A DNA stretch of 64,000 nucleotides from Terrimicrobiaceae bacterium (GTDB lineage Bacteria > Verrucomicrobiota > Verrucomicrobiia > Chthoniobacterales > Terrimicrobiaceae). The stretch spans positions 186,001 to 250,000 of the forward strand of contig JAGYIV010000010.1 in NCBI GenBank assembly GCA_018402345.1, in the 5' to 3' direction. Both the position numbers and the translations under genes were made by a program. Positions 29,238-38,097 of the stretch are shown piece after piece; position 1 is the stretch's first letter, and the number at the start of each line of letters is the position of its first letter. The notes beneath the pieces were generated by a model. The model searched no databases, was not told the origin of the DNA, and was given only the letters and a program-made list of their open reading frames with translations.

Positions 29238-30727
29238 AACCGTTGCAAGGCTGGCAACCCGTATTGCTCCATCAACTCCGCGTTGGAGTCCTGGACAGCC
29301 TGGGAATCGAGGAAAATCGTCTTCGGATCCTCCTCGAAGTCGATCCTCTGAAATCCATTTCCGGGCTGCCCGGCGGCGGCGGCGAGATCCTCGAGGCTCT
29401 TGATCTCCCGCCCATTCACCCGGGACACCACGAGGTTTTCCAAATGCTCGTAGCCGATGGTCCGCGGGGACGGCAGGACCTGCGATAAAATCACGATCCT
29501 CCCGCGATCCGCGGGCATCTCGTCCTGAAAGGCATCCAAATACACCAACCGCTGGGGAGCCTTCTCTCGCCAGTTCCCTCCCCACTCGCGAAGGTAATCG
29601 CGCGAAAGTTCCAGAAACACGAGACCGCCAAGCACCACATATTTGGGCGGCTTCCCGCCGCTGTAAGTCGCGCTGGGCCTTTTCCCATCATCCGGCACCT
29701 CGGTGCGCACACTCAGCGTCATCGCCTTGCGGTCCCGAAAAATCCGCACATCGCACTCATCGCCGGGGTGCTTGCGCGTATTTGTAAGATGGCTGAAGAG
29801 AATTTTCCCAAAGTCAGGGTCGTTGTAGTTTCCATCCTCGTCCAACTCCATTCCGTCCACCGCCAGAATCACATCCCCCTTGCGCACTCCGCCTTTGCTC
29901 GCAGAACTGTCCGGTGCGACCTGCGTGACATAGATGCCGCCTGCGTTCTCCAGTCCCAGATAACGACGAAATTGGGGATCTCGCAGCGACGAAAAAGAAA
30001 CACCGAGTCGCGCAAACCCGCGATAGGTCCCGCCATCGGCCTCCTTCAGGAAATGTGCGATCACCGGCGGCGGGATCACCTCGGAGGTCTGGTTGCGGCT
30101 GTCATAGCGCATCAGAACTCCGCAAAGGGCACCGTTCCGAACCACCGGAAGCGTGAAGCTCCAGTCGCGCTGCTGCAGGGGCGCGGAGAATTTGAAGACA
30201 AGCAACCCGAGGTTCATGAAGGGATATCCTCCGATCGTCACGGAGGTGATGCGACCAGTTGTTTTGGCTAACTCACCGTTCGGTTCGACCTGCACGACTG
30301 TGGCCTCGTCGCCGTTGGCCGCCGTGGCATCGAGCCGAAGCGGTATCATGCCCTCGAGGAACGCGGGATCGAGCGGACGCAACAACGCCAAGTTGCAATC
30401 AAAGTCGACCAACTCGATCGCAGCAGTCACCTTCCCGGGAGCATCGGCTTTTTCGAGTTCGATCAAATTCGCGTTTTCGATCAAATCGGCCGTCACAAGA
30501 ATCCGCCCGCCCTCGATCAACGCTCCGACACCTCGCCGGTTCTCAGGTTCCTTTTTCACCCACGGCTGAAAAAAATCATAGGCCTGGTTGGTCGAGCTGA
30601 TGCGAAGGATCGAGTGTCGCAGACCGTTGGCTGCGGAATCCCCAGACACCGCAGGCTCGATGGCGACGGCGGGAACCGCAGCGATCATCATGGCGATGAG
30701 AGTCGGGAAAAGTCGTGGAATGTTCAT
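29234..30727 (-). CDS. catalytically dead Deg/HtrA-like paralogue with PDZ domain
   Basis: This 497-residue exported protein (signal peptide about residues 1-23) has the overall trypsin-fold plus PDZ layout of its upstream neighbour but lacks the triad. The His position is Asp81 ('ILVTADLIENANL' against 'IMTNAHVVGNARF'), the Asp position is Asn112 ('DCNLALL' against 'DCDLALL'), and the Ser position is Phe191 (no GNSGG). A PDZ region follows with 'GGIYVTQVAPDSSASKGGV' and 'GDVILAVDGMELDEDG', then a C-terminal region also shared with the neighbour. It is coupled to that neighbour by an ATGA overlap (30724-30727) and to the nuclease by GTGA. A regulatory, scaffold or substrate-binding role is inferred. 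Confidence 0.78.
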   Translation of the reverse strand: MNIPRLFPTLIAMMIAAVPAVAIEPAVSGDSAANGLRHSILRISSTNQAYDFFQPWVKKEPENRRGVGALIEGGRILVTADLIENANLIELEKADAPGKVTAAIELVDFDCNLALLRPLDPAFLEGMIPLRLDATAANGDEATVVQVEPNGELAKTTGRITSVTIGGYPFMNLGLLVFKFSAPLQQRDWSFTLPVVRNGALCGVLMRYDSRNQTSEVIPPPVIAHFLKEADGGTYRGFARLGVSFSSLRDPQFRRYLGLENAGGIYVTQVAPDSSASKGGVRKGDVILAVDGMELDEDGNYNDPDFGKILFSHLTNTRKHPGDECDVRIFRDRKAMTLSVRTEVPDDGKRPSATYSGGKPPKYVVLGGLVFLELSRDYLREWGGNWREKAPQRLVYLDAFQDEMPADRGRIVILSQVLPSPRTIGYEHLENLVVSRVNGREIKSLEDLAAAAGQPGNGFQRIDFEEDPKTIFLDSQAVQDSNAELMEQYGLPALQRL

Positions 30728-32166
30728 TTTTCGAGATTTTGCTCCGAGGTGACTCCATAGCGCTCAAGGATGCGGGGACGGGCCTCTTCAACAAGATTGC
30801 TCTCGAGCACGATCGGCCGCTGGTCCCCGAGAAGCGAAATCACATGATAGTCGACTGGTTTAGCAAACGCCGCCGCGACATCCTCAATCGAGCGGATGCG
30901 CTCCCCGTTGATCGACTCGACCGGTGAGTGAAGGAACTCGCCGGCATAGCTGTTCACCGGATCAGGCAGGATGCTTCCGATCACAACAGGTTCCTTCATG
31001 GCCTCGTGAATGCCGTCCTCGACAAAATAGTCGAAGAGGTAGTTCAGTCGCTGGTTGTCGGGATCGTGCGCCTCCATGAAATTCCAGTCGACCGGCTGAA
31101 ACACCAGCCCGCCAAACACCACAAAGCGCGGTTTTTCATCGTAGGCGCTGGCCTGCAGCGTGAACGGCCAGGGCGAGTGGAGCGGCACGACCAGGGTCTT
31201 TCTCTTCCCCCCGCGAAGAACCTCCAACACAACCGAGTCGCCCTTGAATTTCCGCTCCACCACCTCGGTCAGCGGCACGGGCCCGTTTGCATCGATCGGA
31301 ATCGTGCCGTCACTCGAAATATCGAGCCCGTCGATCTTCAACAGCACATCTCCCGGCTCGACCACACCGTCAGAGGATCCCGTGGCGTAAACGCTCGAGA
31401 CCACCACGCCACGATTGTCGTCCGCCAAGCCCAGAGCCTTGCGCGCGGCGGGGTTGAATAACGACTCGTAGGTCAAAGCCAAGTCCACATACCTGTCATA
31501 CCTCCCGTCCTCGACATCCTTCAAAAACCTGTCGACCACCGGTGTCGGAATCATGTAGCCGACATTCTGCGCGACATCGCCGCGGAACCCCTGAAATGCA
31601 ACCCCCACCACCTTGCCGGCCTGCATCACCGGCCCGCCGCTGTTCCCGGGATTGATCGCCGCATCGATCTGCACGGCCAGGTGCGAGTCCAACCCGGAGT
31701 GCGTATACGTCTGGAAATCGATCCGCGACACAATCCCCCGGGTTACCGATAGGCGGGTTCCGCCGATCGGGTATCCGTAGACCGAAACCATCGACTCGAT
31801 CGCGGGAATCCCGCCGAACTCGAGCGGGGACGTTCCTGAAAAAAACTCCTCGCGCTCGACCTCGAGCAGCGCCAAGTCGCAATCATGCGCGACATGCGCC
31901 ACCCGTGCGATCCATGGCTGGGGATCGCCTTCCTTCGATACGGTCAAAAACCTCGCATTTCCCACCACATGGGCATTTGTCATGATCCGCTTCCCCGGGA
32001 TCACGAATCCCGTCCCCGCGCCGGAAATGACATCCCCCGGATTCCATGGCGTGTTGTAATTCGGCTCCATCGAGGTTGCCTCGATTCTCACCAAGCTTTC
32101 TCCAATGCGGGAGGCCTGAACCCCCGTGACGAAGAAGAGAATCCCAAAAAACAGGATGCGGAACAT
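30724..32166 (-). CDS. Deg/HtrA-type periplasmic serine protease with PDZ domain
   Basis: The 480-residue trypsin-like protease has a signal peptide (about residues 1-18) and an intact triad: His66 in 'IMTNAHVVGNA', Asp97 in 'HDCDLALLEVE', Ser176 in 'INPGNSGGPV'. A PDZ domain follows ('VYATGSSDGVVEPGDVLLKI') and then a C-terminal module with a second PDZ-like motif ('VESINGERIRSIEDVAAAF'). The architecture resembles Deg proteases with a long C-terminal extension. It is the first gene of a three-gene minus-strand operon, ahead of its inactive paralogue and a secreted nuclease. The promoter should lie in the 102 bases shared with divergent pheA. Confidence 0.85.
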   Translation of the reverse strand: MFRILFFGILFFVTGVQASRIGESLVRIEATSMEPNYNTPWNPGDVISGAGTGFVIPGKRIMTNAHVVGNARFLTVSKEGDPQPWIARVAHVAHDCDLALLEVEREEFFSGTSPLEFGGIPAIESMVSVYGYPIGGTRLSVTRGIVSRIDFQTYTHSGLDSHLAVQIDAAINPGNSGGPVMQAGKVVGVAFQGFRGDVAQNVGYMIPTPVVDRFLKDVEDGRYDRYVDLALTYESLFNPAARKALGLADDNRGVVVSSVYATGSSDGVVEPGDVLLKIDGLDISSDGTIPIDANGPVPLTEVVERKFKGDSVVLEVLRGGKRKTLVVPLHSPWPFTLQASAYDEKPRFVVFGGLVFQPVDWNFMEAHDPDNQRLNYLFDYFVEDGIHEAMKEPVVIGSILPDPVNSYAGEFLHSPVESINGERIRSIEDVAAAFAKPVDYHVISLLGDQRPIVLESNLVEEARPRILERYGVTSEQNLEK

Positions 32167-32268
32167 CCAAGAACCCTACCAGACACGTTGCGAACTTCAA
32201 CAGGCCACTCGTTCCATTTTCCTTGGGTTTGCGCCGGAGGGCCGATGTGTGCTTGGATGCCTCCATAA

Positions 32269-33093
32269 ATGAACGCCGTTGCATATCTGGGCCCGGAGGG
32301 AACGTTTTCGTGGATTCTTGCCCGCGCGAGATTCGGCGAAAAAAAGGAACTGTTCCCCTGCCCTGCGATCGATGCGGTGTTCGAGGCGGTGGCCTCGGGC
32401 AAATGCTCCACCGGACTCGTGCCGGTCGAGAATTCCTCGGGCGGCACAGTCCACGACACCATCGATCTCCTCATCCGACACAAGGGCGCGGTCTTCATCA
32501 CAGAGGAACCCTCTCTGGACATCCGCATCGCCCTCCTCGGCCACAAGGGCACCGCCCCGCGCACCATCCACTCCCACTTCACCCAGATCACCCACCACAG
32601 GGAGTGGCTGAAAACCCGCTATCCCAAGTCAAGACTTGTTCCCGCCGCTAGCACGACCCAAGCGGCGGCGAAGGCGGCGGAATCCCGCGGCGCGGCTGCC
32701 CTCGCCTCGCCTGGCGCGGCCGGGATCTACGGGTTGGATGTCATGGAAATTCCCGAACCGGCCTCGGCAGTGAATGTCACCAACTTCTTTACGATCTCCC
32801 TCGCCCCGGCCCGTTCCACAAAATCCAACCGCACAGCCCTTGTCGCCGAACTCAAAAACCAATGCGGCAGCCTCCACAAGTTTCTCGGCCCCTTTGCGCG
32901 TCAGGGCGTGAGCCTCACCCGCATCATCTCCAGACCTGTTCCTGGCCAACCACAGACTTACGTTTTTTACATCGAACTCGAGGGGGCAGCCTCGGAGGAA
33001 CCCGTTGCCCGTGCCCTCGACGCCGCCCGCAGGCAAGCCCGCTCCCTCACCCCGCTGGGCAGCTTCCCTGTCGGTCGCCGCTTCAGTTCCTGA
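32269..33093 (+). CDS. pheA: prephenate dehydratase-like protein with ACT domain
   Basis: Prephenate dehydratase makes phenylpyruvate in phenylalanine synthesis. The 274-residue protein begins 'MNAVAYLGPEGTFSWILARA', has 'GLVPVENSSGGTVHDTIDLL' and 'AALASPGAAGIYGLDVM', and ends with an ACT domain ('CGSLHKFLGPFARQGVSLT', 'ISRPVPGQ') for allosteric feedback by phenylalanine. No chorismate mutase domain is present. The usual catalytic TRF motif reads 'NVTNFFTI' (Arg to Asn), so the Thr is kept but the Arg is not. This is an odd substitution that could alter activity or specificity. Confidence 0.78.
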   Translation: MNAVAYLGPEGTFSWILARARFGEKKELFPCPAIDAVFEAVASGKCSTGLVPVENSSGGTVHDTIDLLIRHKGAVFITEEPSLDIRIALLGHKGTAPRTIHSHFTQITHHREWLKTRYPKSRLVPAASTTQAAAKAAESRGAAALASPGAAGIYGLDVMEIPEPASAVNVTNFFTISLAPARSTKSNRTALVAELKNQCGSLHKFLGPFARQGVSLTRIISRPVPGQPQTYVFYIELEGAASEEPVARALDAARRQARSLTPLGSFPVGRRFSS

Positions 33094-33134
33094 CTTGTCA
33101 AAAGCCGCCAACTTTGCGAACCCATCCCCATCCT

Positions 33135-34280
33135 ATGAAACTCCGCTGCCTGCTTCCTTTGATCACCCTGCTGCTCGCCACCGTGGCCGCCACCGCGCAG
33201 GACACCACCATCACCGTCAAGAAAAGCGACTCGATCAACATCACGATCCAGCCGTTCGGGGGATCGGAGGGCGCCTCGTCCTCAAAGATCGTCCAAAACG
33301 ACCTCGACCTCTCTGGCCTGTTCTCGATCGGCATCGCACAACGCGCGAACTTCGTTGTCTCGGCCACCGCCACCTCGGGCCTCCTCCAAGGCATCGTCAC
33401 TGACAACCGCGGCGGCACCATGCTCCAAAAAAGCTACTCGGGAAACATCCGCTCGGCGTCCCACAACTTCGCCAAGGACATCGTGGAAACCCTCACAGGA
33501 GTCCCTTCCATCGCCACCTCGAAGATCGCCTTCGTGGCCAACCGGACAGGGTCCAAGGAAATCTACGTCGCCGATTACGATGGTGCCAACCAGACCCAGA
33601 TGACCCGCGACGGCACGATCAGCGTTGCCCCGGCTATTTCGCCGGATGCCTCGTGGATCGCCTACACGGGCTACCAGAGCGGCTACGCGGACATCTATCT
33701 CCTCGACCTCGCCAGCGGTTCCCGCCGCCCGATCCTTAAATTCCCTGGCACAAACTCAGGCGCGTCGTTCTCGCCGGATGGCTCCCGCATCGCCTGCACG
33801 CTCAGCCGCGACGGCAATCCAGAACTCTACATCGCCTCCGCAAACGGCAGTGGCGCCCGGCGCCTCACCCGCACTCGCGCCGTGGAGTCGTCGCCCAGTT
33901 GGTCTCCCGACGGTTCGGAAATCATCTACTCCTCCGACGAGCGCGGCGGCCCCCAGATCTACCGCATCAGTGCCGCCGGCGGCTCGGGACGCCTCGTTCC
34001 CACGGGGTTCGGCTATTGCACCGAACCAAGCTGGTCTCCCGATGGCAAAAAACTCGCCTTTACCGTGAGGCAGGGCGGCTTCTCCATCGCCGTCATGGAC
34101 CTCGCCACCGGCGCAACCCGCGTTCTCGCCCCGGGACAAGACCCCTGCTGGGGAGCGGACTCCCGCCACATCATCTACAGCGACGGATCATCCATTATCC
34201 TGCTGGACACTGTGAAGGGCCGCCGCACTCCGGTTGTCAGCGGCCTCGGCAAACTCTCGGAACCCACCTGGTCCCGTTGA
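33135..34280 (+). CDS. tolB: TolB-like periplasmic beta-propeller protein
   Basis: The 381-residue protein has a signal peptide (about residues 1-21, 'LLLATVAATAQ'), an N-terminal alpha/beta domain ('NDLDLSGLFSI', 'DIVETLTGVPSIATSKIAFV') and a WD40-like (PD40) six-bladed propeller with repeats such as 'FSPDGSRIACTLSRDGNPEL', 'WSPDGSEIIYSSDERGGPQI' and 'WSPDGKKLAFTVRQGG'. These match TolB, which helps keep the outer membrane attached through Pal. tolA, tolQ, tolR and pal are not in the window. The ATG at 33135 starts the signal peptide. Confidence 0.85.
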   Translation: MKLRCLLPLITLLLATVAATAQDTTITVKKSDSINITIQPFGGSEGASSSKIVQNDLDLSGLFSIGIAQRANFVVSATATSGLLQGIVTDNRGGTMLQKSYSGNIRSASHNFAKDIVETLTGVPSIATSKIAFVANRTGSKEIYVADYDGANQTQMTRDGTISVAPAISPDASWIAYTGYQSGYADIYLLDLASGSRRPILKFPGTNSGASFSPDGSRIACTLSRDGNPELYIASANGSGARRLTRTRAVESSPSWSPDGSEIIYSSDERGGPQIYRISAAGGSGRLVPTGFGYCTEPSWSPDGKKLAFTVRQGGFSIAVMDLATGATRVLAPGQDPCWGADSRHIIYSDGSSIILLDTVKGRRTPVVSGLGKLSEPTWSR

Positions 34281-34281
34281 C

Positions 34282-34299
34282 CCGGGCCTGCCTGCCCGG
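34282..34299 (+). terminator. possible hairpin between convergent tolB and rhomboid genes
   Basis: A 6-bp GC-only stem (ccgggc / gcccgg) with a 6-base loop starts one base after the tolB stop. No T-tract follows, so it may only be an mRNA 3' hairpin rather than a true intrinsic terminator. Confidence 0.3.
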
Positions 34300-34307
34300 C
34301 CAAATTC

Positions 34308-34907
34308 TTAGTAAATCCTCCGCCGGTATCGCGCGATTCGCACCCAGGCGAATCCCGCAACCGCACCGCCGATGTGGGCCACGTTCCCGATATTTCCGAA
34401 CAATCCGCTGACCAGCAAGATCGCCGAAATCACCACCACCCCGATCCCGAGCCACATCGCCTGCATCCGAACCGGAATCACAAAGAAGATCAACGCCGTG
34501 ATCGGCATCCTCGGATACAACGTGGAAAATGCCGCAATCAACCCGCAGACCGAACCGGAAGCCCCGACCAGCACCGTGTTGGAATCGTAAAGCATCTGCA
34601 ACAACCCGCCCGCCACTCCAGTGAGCAGATACAACAGCACAAAGCGTGGCACGCCAAGCAAACGCTCGAGGATGTTCCCCGCGAACCACAACCCGAGCAT
34701 GTTCACCAGCAAATGGAAAAAGCCCGCATGCACGAACTGGTAAGTCACCGGTTGCCAGACCATCCCTGAAATCAACCCATCCCCGCTCAATCCGAACAGG
34801 TCGTCCATGATGATCCGCCCCCGCCGGTCGAGCATCTCCGCGAAGACAAACACCAACACATTGACGCCAATCAACGCCTTCGTGGCGGTGATCCGGAAGT
34901 TGTTCAT
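34308..34907 (-). CDS. rhomboid-family intramembrane serine protease
   Basis: This 199-residue membrane protein has six hydrophobic segments and the rhomboid catalytic dyad: Ser117 in 'VLVGASGSVCGL' (GxSG) and His178 in 'GNVAHIGGAVAGF', with 'FVHAGFFHLLVNMLGLWFAG' providing the conserved His and Asn on helix 2. Rhomboids cut transmembrane substrates within the membrane. The ATG at 34907 was preferred to a GTG four codons upstream. It is convergent with tolB; its physiological substrate cannot be told. Confidence 0.85.
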   Translation of the reverse strand: MNNFRITATKALIGVNVLVFVFAEMLDRRGRIIMDDLFGLSGDGLISGMVWQPVTYQFVHAGFFHLLVNMLGLWFAGNILERLLGVPRFVLLYLLTGVAGGLLQMLYDSNTVLVGASGSVCGLIAAFSTLYPRMPITALIFFVIPVRMQAMWLGIGVVVISAILLVSGLFGNIGNVAHIGGAVAGFAWVRIARYRRRIY

Positions 34908-34967
34908 GCGAGATAACACTCGGCCACCCTACCGGTGCGCCACAGGGTTGTCGACCCGCATCCCGCC

Positions 34968-35930
34968 CTAACGCAATCCCACCGCCCGCCGCACGCGGTC
35001 GATCACCTTCTCGGCGGCCTCCAGCGCCCTCCCAGCCCCCTCCGCCAACACCTTGTCGACATATCCAGGATCGGCCGCCAACTCCTCCCGCCTCCGCCTC
35101 ATGGGCTCGAAATGACTCCACACGGCGTCGAACAACCGCTTCTTGAAATCCCCGTAACCGGTCCCGCCGGCCTGGAACCCCTCGATCATCGCCCCCACCT
35201 CACTTGGCGATGCCACAAGCTTGTAGAGGTCCAATATCACAGACCCCTCAACCGGCTTGGGCTCTTCGACAGGAGTGGAATCCGTTTTGATTCCCATGAC
35301 TTTTTTTCGCAGCGCCTTCTCGGGCGCGAACATCTCGATCGTGTTCTCGTAACTCTTGCTCATCTTCGCCCCATCCACCCCAGGCACCACCGCCCCGTCC
35401 TCCCGAATGCACGGCTCGGGCAATTTGAACACCTCGCCGTATATCTCGTTCACCTTGGCCGCGATGTCCCGCGTGACCTCGAGGTGTTGCTTTTGGTCCT
35501 TCCCAACAGGCACAAGGTCGGAATCGTAAAGCAAAATGTCGGCGGCCATCAGCACCGGATACGAAAACAAGCCGTGCGAAGCGGGCAACCCGCGGGCCAT
35601 CTTATCCTTGAAGGAATGGCACCGCTCGAGCAACCCCATGGGCGTCACCGTGCTCAAAATCCAAGCCAACTCGGCCACCTGCGGCACGTCGGACTGACGG
35701 AAAAACACCGCCTTTGCCGGATCCAACCCGCAGGCAAGAAAATCCAAGGCGAGATTCCTCACATTGTCCCGCAACACCCCAGCGTCACGCACCGTGGTCA
35801 ATGCATGCAGGTCGGCAATGAAATAAAACGCCTCGCCCCGCTCCTGCAGCTCGATCGCGGGTTTCATCATGCCGAAATAGTTGCCCAAATGCGGTGTTCC
35901 AGACGGCTGGATTCCGGACAGAATTCTCAT
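34968..35930 (-). CDS. trpS: tryptophan--tRNA ligase
   Basis: Class I tryptophanyl-tRNA synthetase, 320 residues. It starts 'MRILSGIQPSGTPHLGNYFG' with the HIGH-like 'PHLGN', has 'YPVLMAADILLYDSDLVPVG' and the KMSKS motif in 'GAKMSKSYENTI'. The ATG at 35930 was chosen because the family begins at this motif, although the frame is open 17 codons farther upstream. It is divergent from the carboxypeptidase gene, sharing a 141-base intergenic region. Confidence 0.94.
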   Translation of the reverse strand: MRILSGIQPSGTPHLGNYFGMMKPAIELQERGEAFYFIADLHALTTVRDAGVLRDNVRNLALDFLACGLDPAKAVFFRQSDVPQVAELAWILSTVTPMGLLERCHSFKDKMARGLPASHGLFSYPVLMAADILLYDSDLVPVGKDQKQHLEVTRDIAAKVNEIYGEVFKLPEPCIREDGAVVPGVDGAKMSKSYENTIEMFAPEKALRKKVMGIKTDSTPVEEPKPVEGSVILDLYKLVASPSEVGAMIEGFQAGGTGYGDFKKRLFDAVWSHFEPMRRRREELAADPGYVDKVLAEGAGRALEAAEKVIDRVRRAVGLR

Positions 35931-36071
35931 CCGGCCTGCATACCATTTCCCCCACCGGGGTGAACCATCTTTTTCGCGCATCCTCTCCCCGGACCCGCTC
36001 CTTTCGATCGACCGTCGGCGGATTTGAAAATGGTTGGAACTCCCACTTGCACACCGTTATCGTCCGCGCCC

Positions 36072-37013
36072 ATGCAGGCAAGATTTACAATTCCTTTCCA
36101 AAAACCGCTCGTCCTTCTGGCGATTCTCGTCGGCGCCACACTCTGCGCCGCACAGGAAAGCCATGTCATCTTCGACAACCAGACCGGCAGAATCCTGGCA
36201 TCCAAAAATCCCGACAAAAAACTCCCCGTCGCCAGCCTCACCAAAATCGCCACCGCCATTGTCGCCCTCGATTGGGCCGACCTCCACAACGTCAACCTCG
36301 CAGATCAAGTGGTCGTGCCGTTGGACGCCACAGCCGACGGCCTGGCAAATCCCATCGGCCTCCAACCCGGCGACTCCTTGAGCATCCGCGACCTGATCTA
36401 CTGCGCCCTGCTGGCCTCCGACAATGTCTCGGCAAACACCCTCGCGGCCCACATCGGCGCAAAGATTCCAAACCCGAACAACCTTGCTCCCCGTGAAAAT
36501 TTCGTCGCCCAGATGAACGCCCTCGCCAGAAATCTCCTCATGAAACGCACCCTCTTCCTCAACCCCACGGGCGCCGACCACCGCACCGATACCACCACCC
36601 CGCACTCCACCGCCGCAGACATGGCCAGGCTCACCCGCCATGCGATGCAAAAGGCCTCATTCGCTTTTTACGTAGAGCAAAAATCCCGCCAGATTCATAT
36701 CTTCCGCAACGGCGTCGACCACACCCACGAGATTCGCAATACCAACGAACTCCTTGGCCAGGCGGGCATCGACGGCGTGAAAACCGGCCGCACCCGCAAA
36801 GCGGGCGATTGCCTGGTCCTTTCCTCCCAGCAGGCTCCCGAATCCCGTCGCGAGGGAGAACAGGTGTTCATCACCCCACGCCGCATCAGCGTCGTCCTCC
36901 TGCGCTCCCCCGACCGCTTCCGCGACGGATTGAACCTAGTGCGCCAAGGTTGGGGACTCTACGACGCGTGGGTGGCCGAGGGCCGTCCCGTGAAACCCTC
37001 GAATGCCCTCTAA
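36072..37013 (+). CDS. D-alanyl-D-alanine carboxypeptidase (PBP5/DacA family)
   Basis: This 313-residue exported penicillin-binding protein (signal peptide about residues 1-28) trims peptidoglycan stem peptides in the periplasm. It has all three serine-penicilloyl motifs: SxxK in 'VASLTKIAT' (Ser55, Lys58), SxN in 'LLASDNVSA' (Ser116, Asn118) and KTG in 'GVKTGRTRKAG'. The C-terminal beta domain and amphipathic anchor of classical DacA are short or absent, and the length is below the usual 380-400. The start at 36072 precedes the hydrophobic signal; the frame is open 16 codons upstream. pfkA follows immediately. Confidence 0.85.
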   Translation: MQARFTIPFQKPLVLLAILVGATLCAAQESHVIFDNQTGRILASKNPDKKLPVASLTKIATAIVALDWADLHNVNLADQVVVPLDATADGLANPIGLQPGDSLSIRDLIYCALLASDNVSANTLAAHIGAKIPNPNNLAPRENFVAQMNALARNLLMKRTLFLNPTGADHRTDTTTPHSTAADMARLTRHAMQKASFAFYVEQKSRQIHIFRNGVDHTHEIRNTNELLGQAGIDGVKTGRTRKAGDCLVLSSQQAPESRREGEQVFITPRRISVVLLRSPDRFRDGLNLVRQGWGLYDAWVAEGRPVKPSNAL

Positions 37014-37017
37014 GCGG

Positions 37018-38097
37018 ATGCAACCCACCCGCGTCGGCATTCTCACAAGCGGAGGCGACTGTCCGGGCCTCAATGCGGTCATCACCGCGGCCAGCCGCTG
37101 CGCGGAAAAGCGCGGATGGGACCTTCTGGGATTCTGCGACGGATTCGAGGGCCTCATCTCGGGCACCCCTCCTCGCCTCCTGAGCCGCAAGGAAACCTCG
37201 GGCATCATGCACACCGGAGGCACCATTCTGGGCACTGTGAATCGCGGACACTTCATCTCCCGCGGCGGCCCAAGGAATGCCGGCTTCATCCCACCCGAAA
37301 TCATCGGCAGAACACGCCGCACCTTCGAGGAACTCAACCTGCGTGGCTTGATCGTGGTTGGCGGCGACGGGTCGCTCAACACCGCCCTGCAACTCCACCA
37401 GGCGGGCATGCCGATTGTCGGTGTCCCGAAAACGATCGACAACGATCTCGAGGCGACAGCCATGACCTTCGGCTTCGACTCGGCCGTGGAATGCGTGGGC
37501 TCGGCCCTCGACCGCCTCCACACCACCGCCACGAGCCACAAGCGCGTCATGGTCCTCGAGGCCATGGGGCGCCATGCCGGCTGGATCGCCCTCCACGGAG
37601 GCGTCGCTGGAGGGGCGGACATCATTCTGATTCCCGAAATCCCGTTCGACTTTGACAAGATCGTTGCCGAGGTCGTCCGCCGTGACAAGGAGGGCGCGGC
37701 CTGCACCATGATCGTCGCAGCCGAAGGAGCCGCACCCCTCTCGGGCCGACAATTCCGCCACCGCTCGGCTTCGGGCGACAAACGCCTCGGTGGCATCTCG
37801 GATGTGCTCGCCAGGGAAATCACCGCCCGCACCAGCCGCGATGTCCGCACCTGCGTCCTCGGCCACCTTCAGCGCGGCGGCGCCCCGACCATGACCGACC
37901 GCATCCTCGCCACATGCTTCGGCGTGCGCGCGGTGGAACTCGTGGCCGAGGGCAAATTCGGCACCATGGTCAGCCACAAGGACCACCGCACCGTCGACGC
38001 TCCCCTGGCGGATGCCGTCCAACGCATGCGGAAGGTCGATCCCTCATCTCACCTCGTTCTGGCGGCCCGCGCCGTCGGGATCAGCTTTGGGGATTGA
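37018..38097 (+). CDS. pfkA: 6-phosphofructokinase
   Basis: This 359-residue phosphofructokinase-A family enzyme phosphorylates fructose 6-phosphate in glycolysis. Motifs: 'VGILTSGGDCPGLNAVI', 'VVGGDGSLNTAL', 'GVPKTIDNDLEA', 'EAMGRHAGWIAL', 'LGHLQRGGAPTMTDRIL'. The donor-site residues are mixed: Gly in GGDGS as in ATP enzymes, but Lys in PKTIDND as in PPi-type enzymes. The phosphoryl donor is therefore not certain. An ATG at 37003 (five residues earlier, overlapping the previous gene) is an alternative start. The 3' end overlaps convergent ubiE by 54 bases. Confidence 0.9.
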   Translation: MQPTRVGILTSGGDCPGLNAVITAASRCAEKRGWDLLGFCDGFEGLISGTPPRLLSRKETSGIMHTGGTILGTVNRGHFISRGGPRNAGFIPPEIIGRTRRTFEELNLRGLIVVGGDGSLNTALQLHQAGMPIVGVPKTIDNDLEATAMTFGFDSAVECVGSALDRLHTTATSHKRVMVLEAMGRHAGWIALHGGVAGGADIILIPEIPFDFDKIVAEVVRRDKEGAACTMIVAAEGAAPLSGRQFRHRSASGDKRLGGISDVLAREITARTSRDVRTCVLGHLQRGGAPTMTDRILATCFGVRAVELVAEGKFGTMVSHKDHRTVDAPLADAVQRMRKVDPSSHLVLAARAVGISFGD

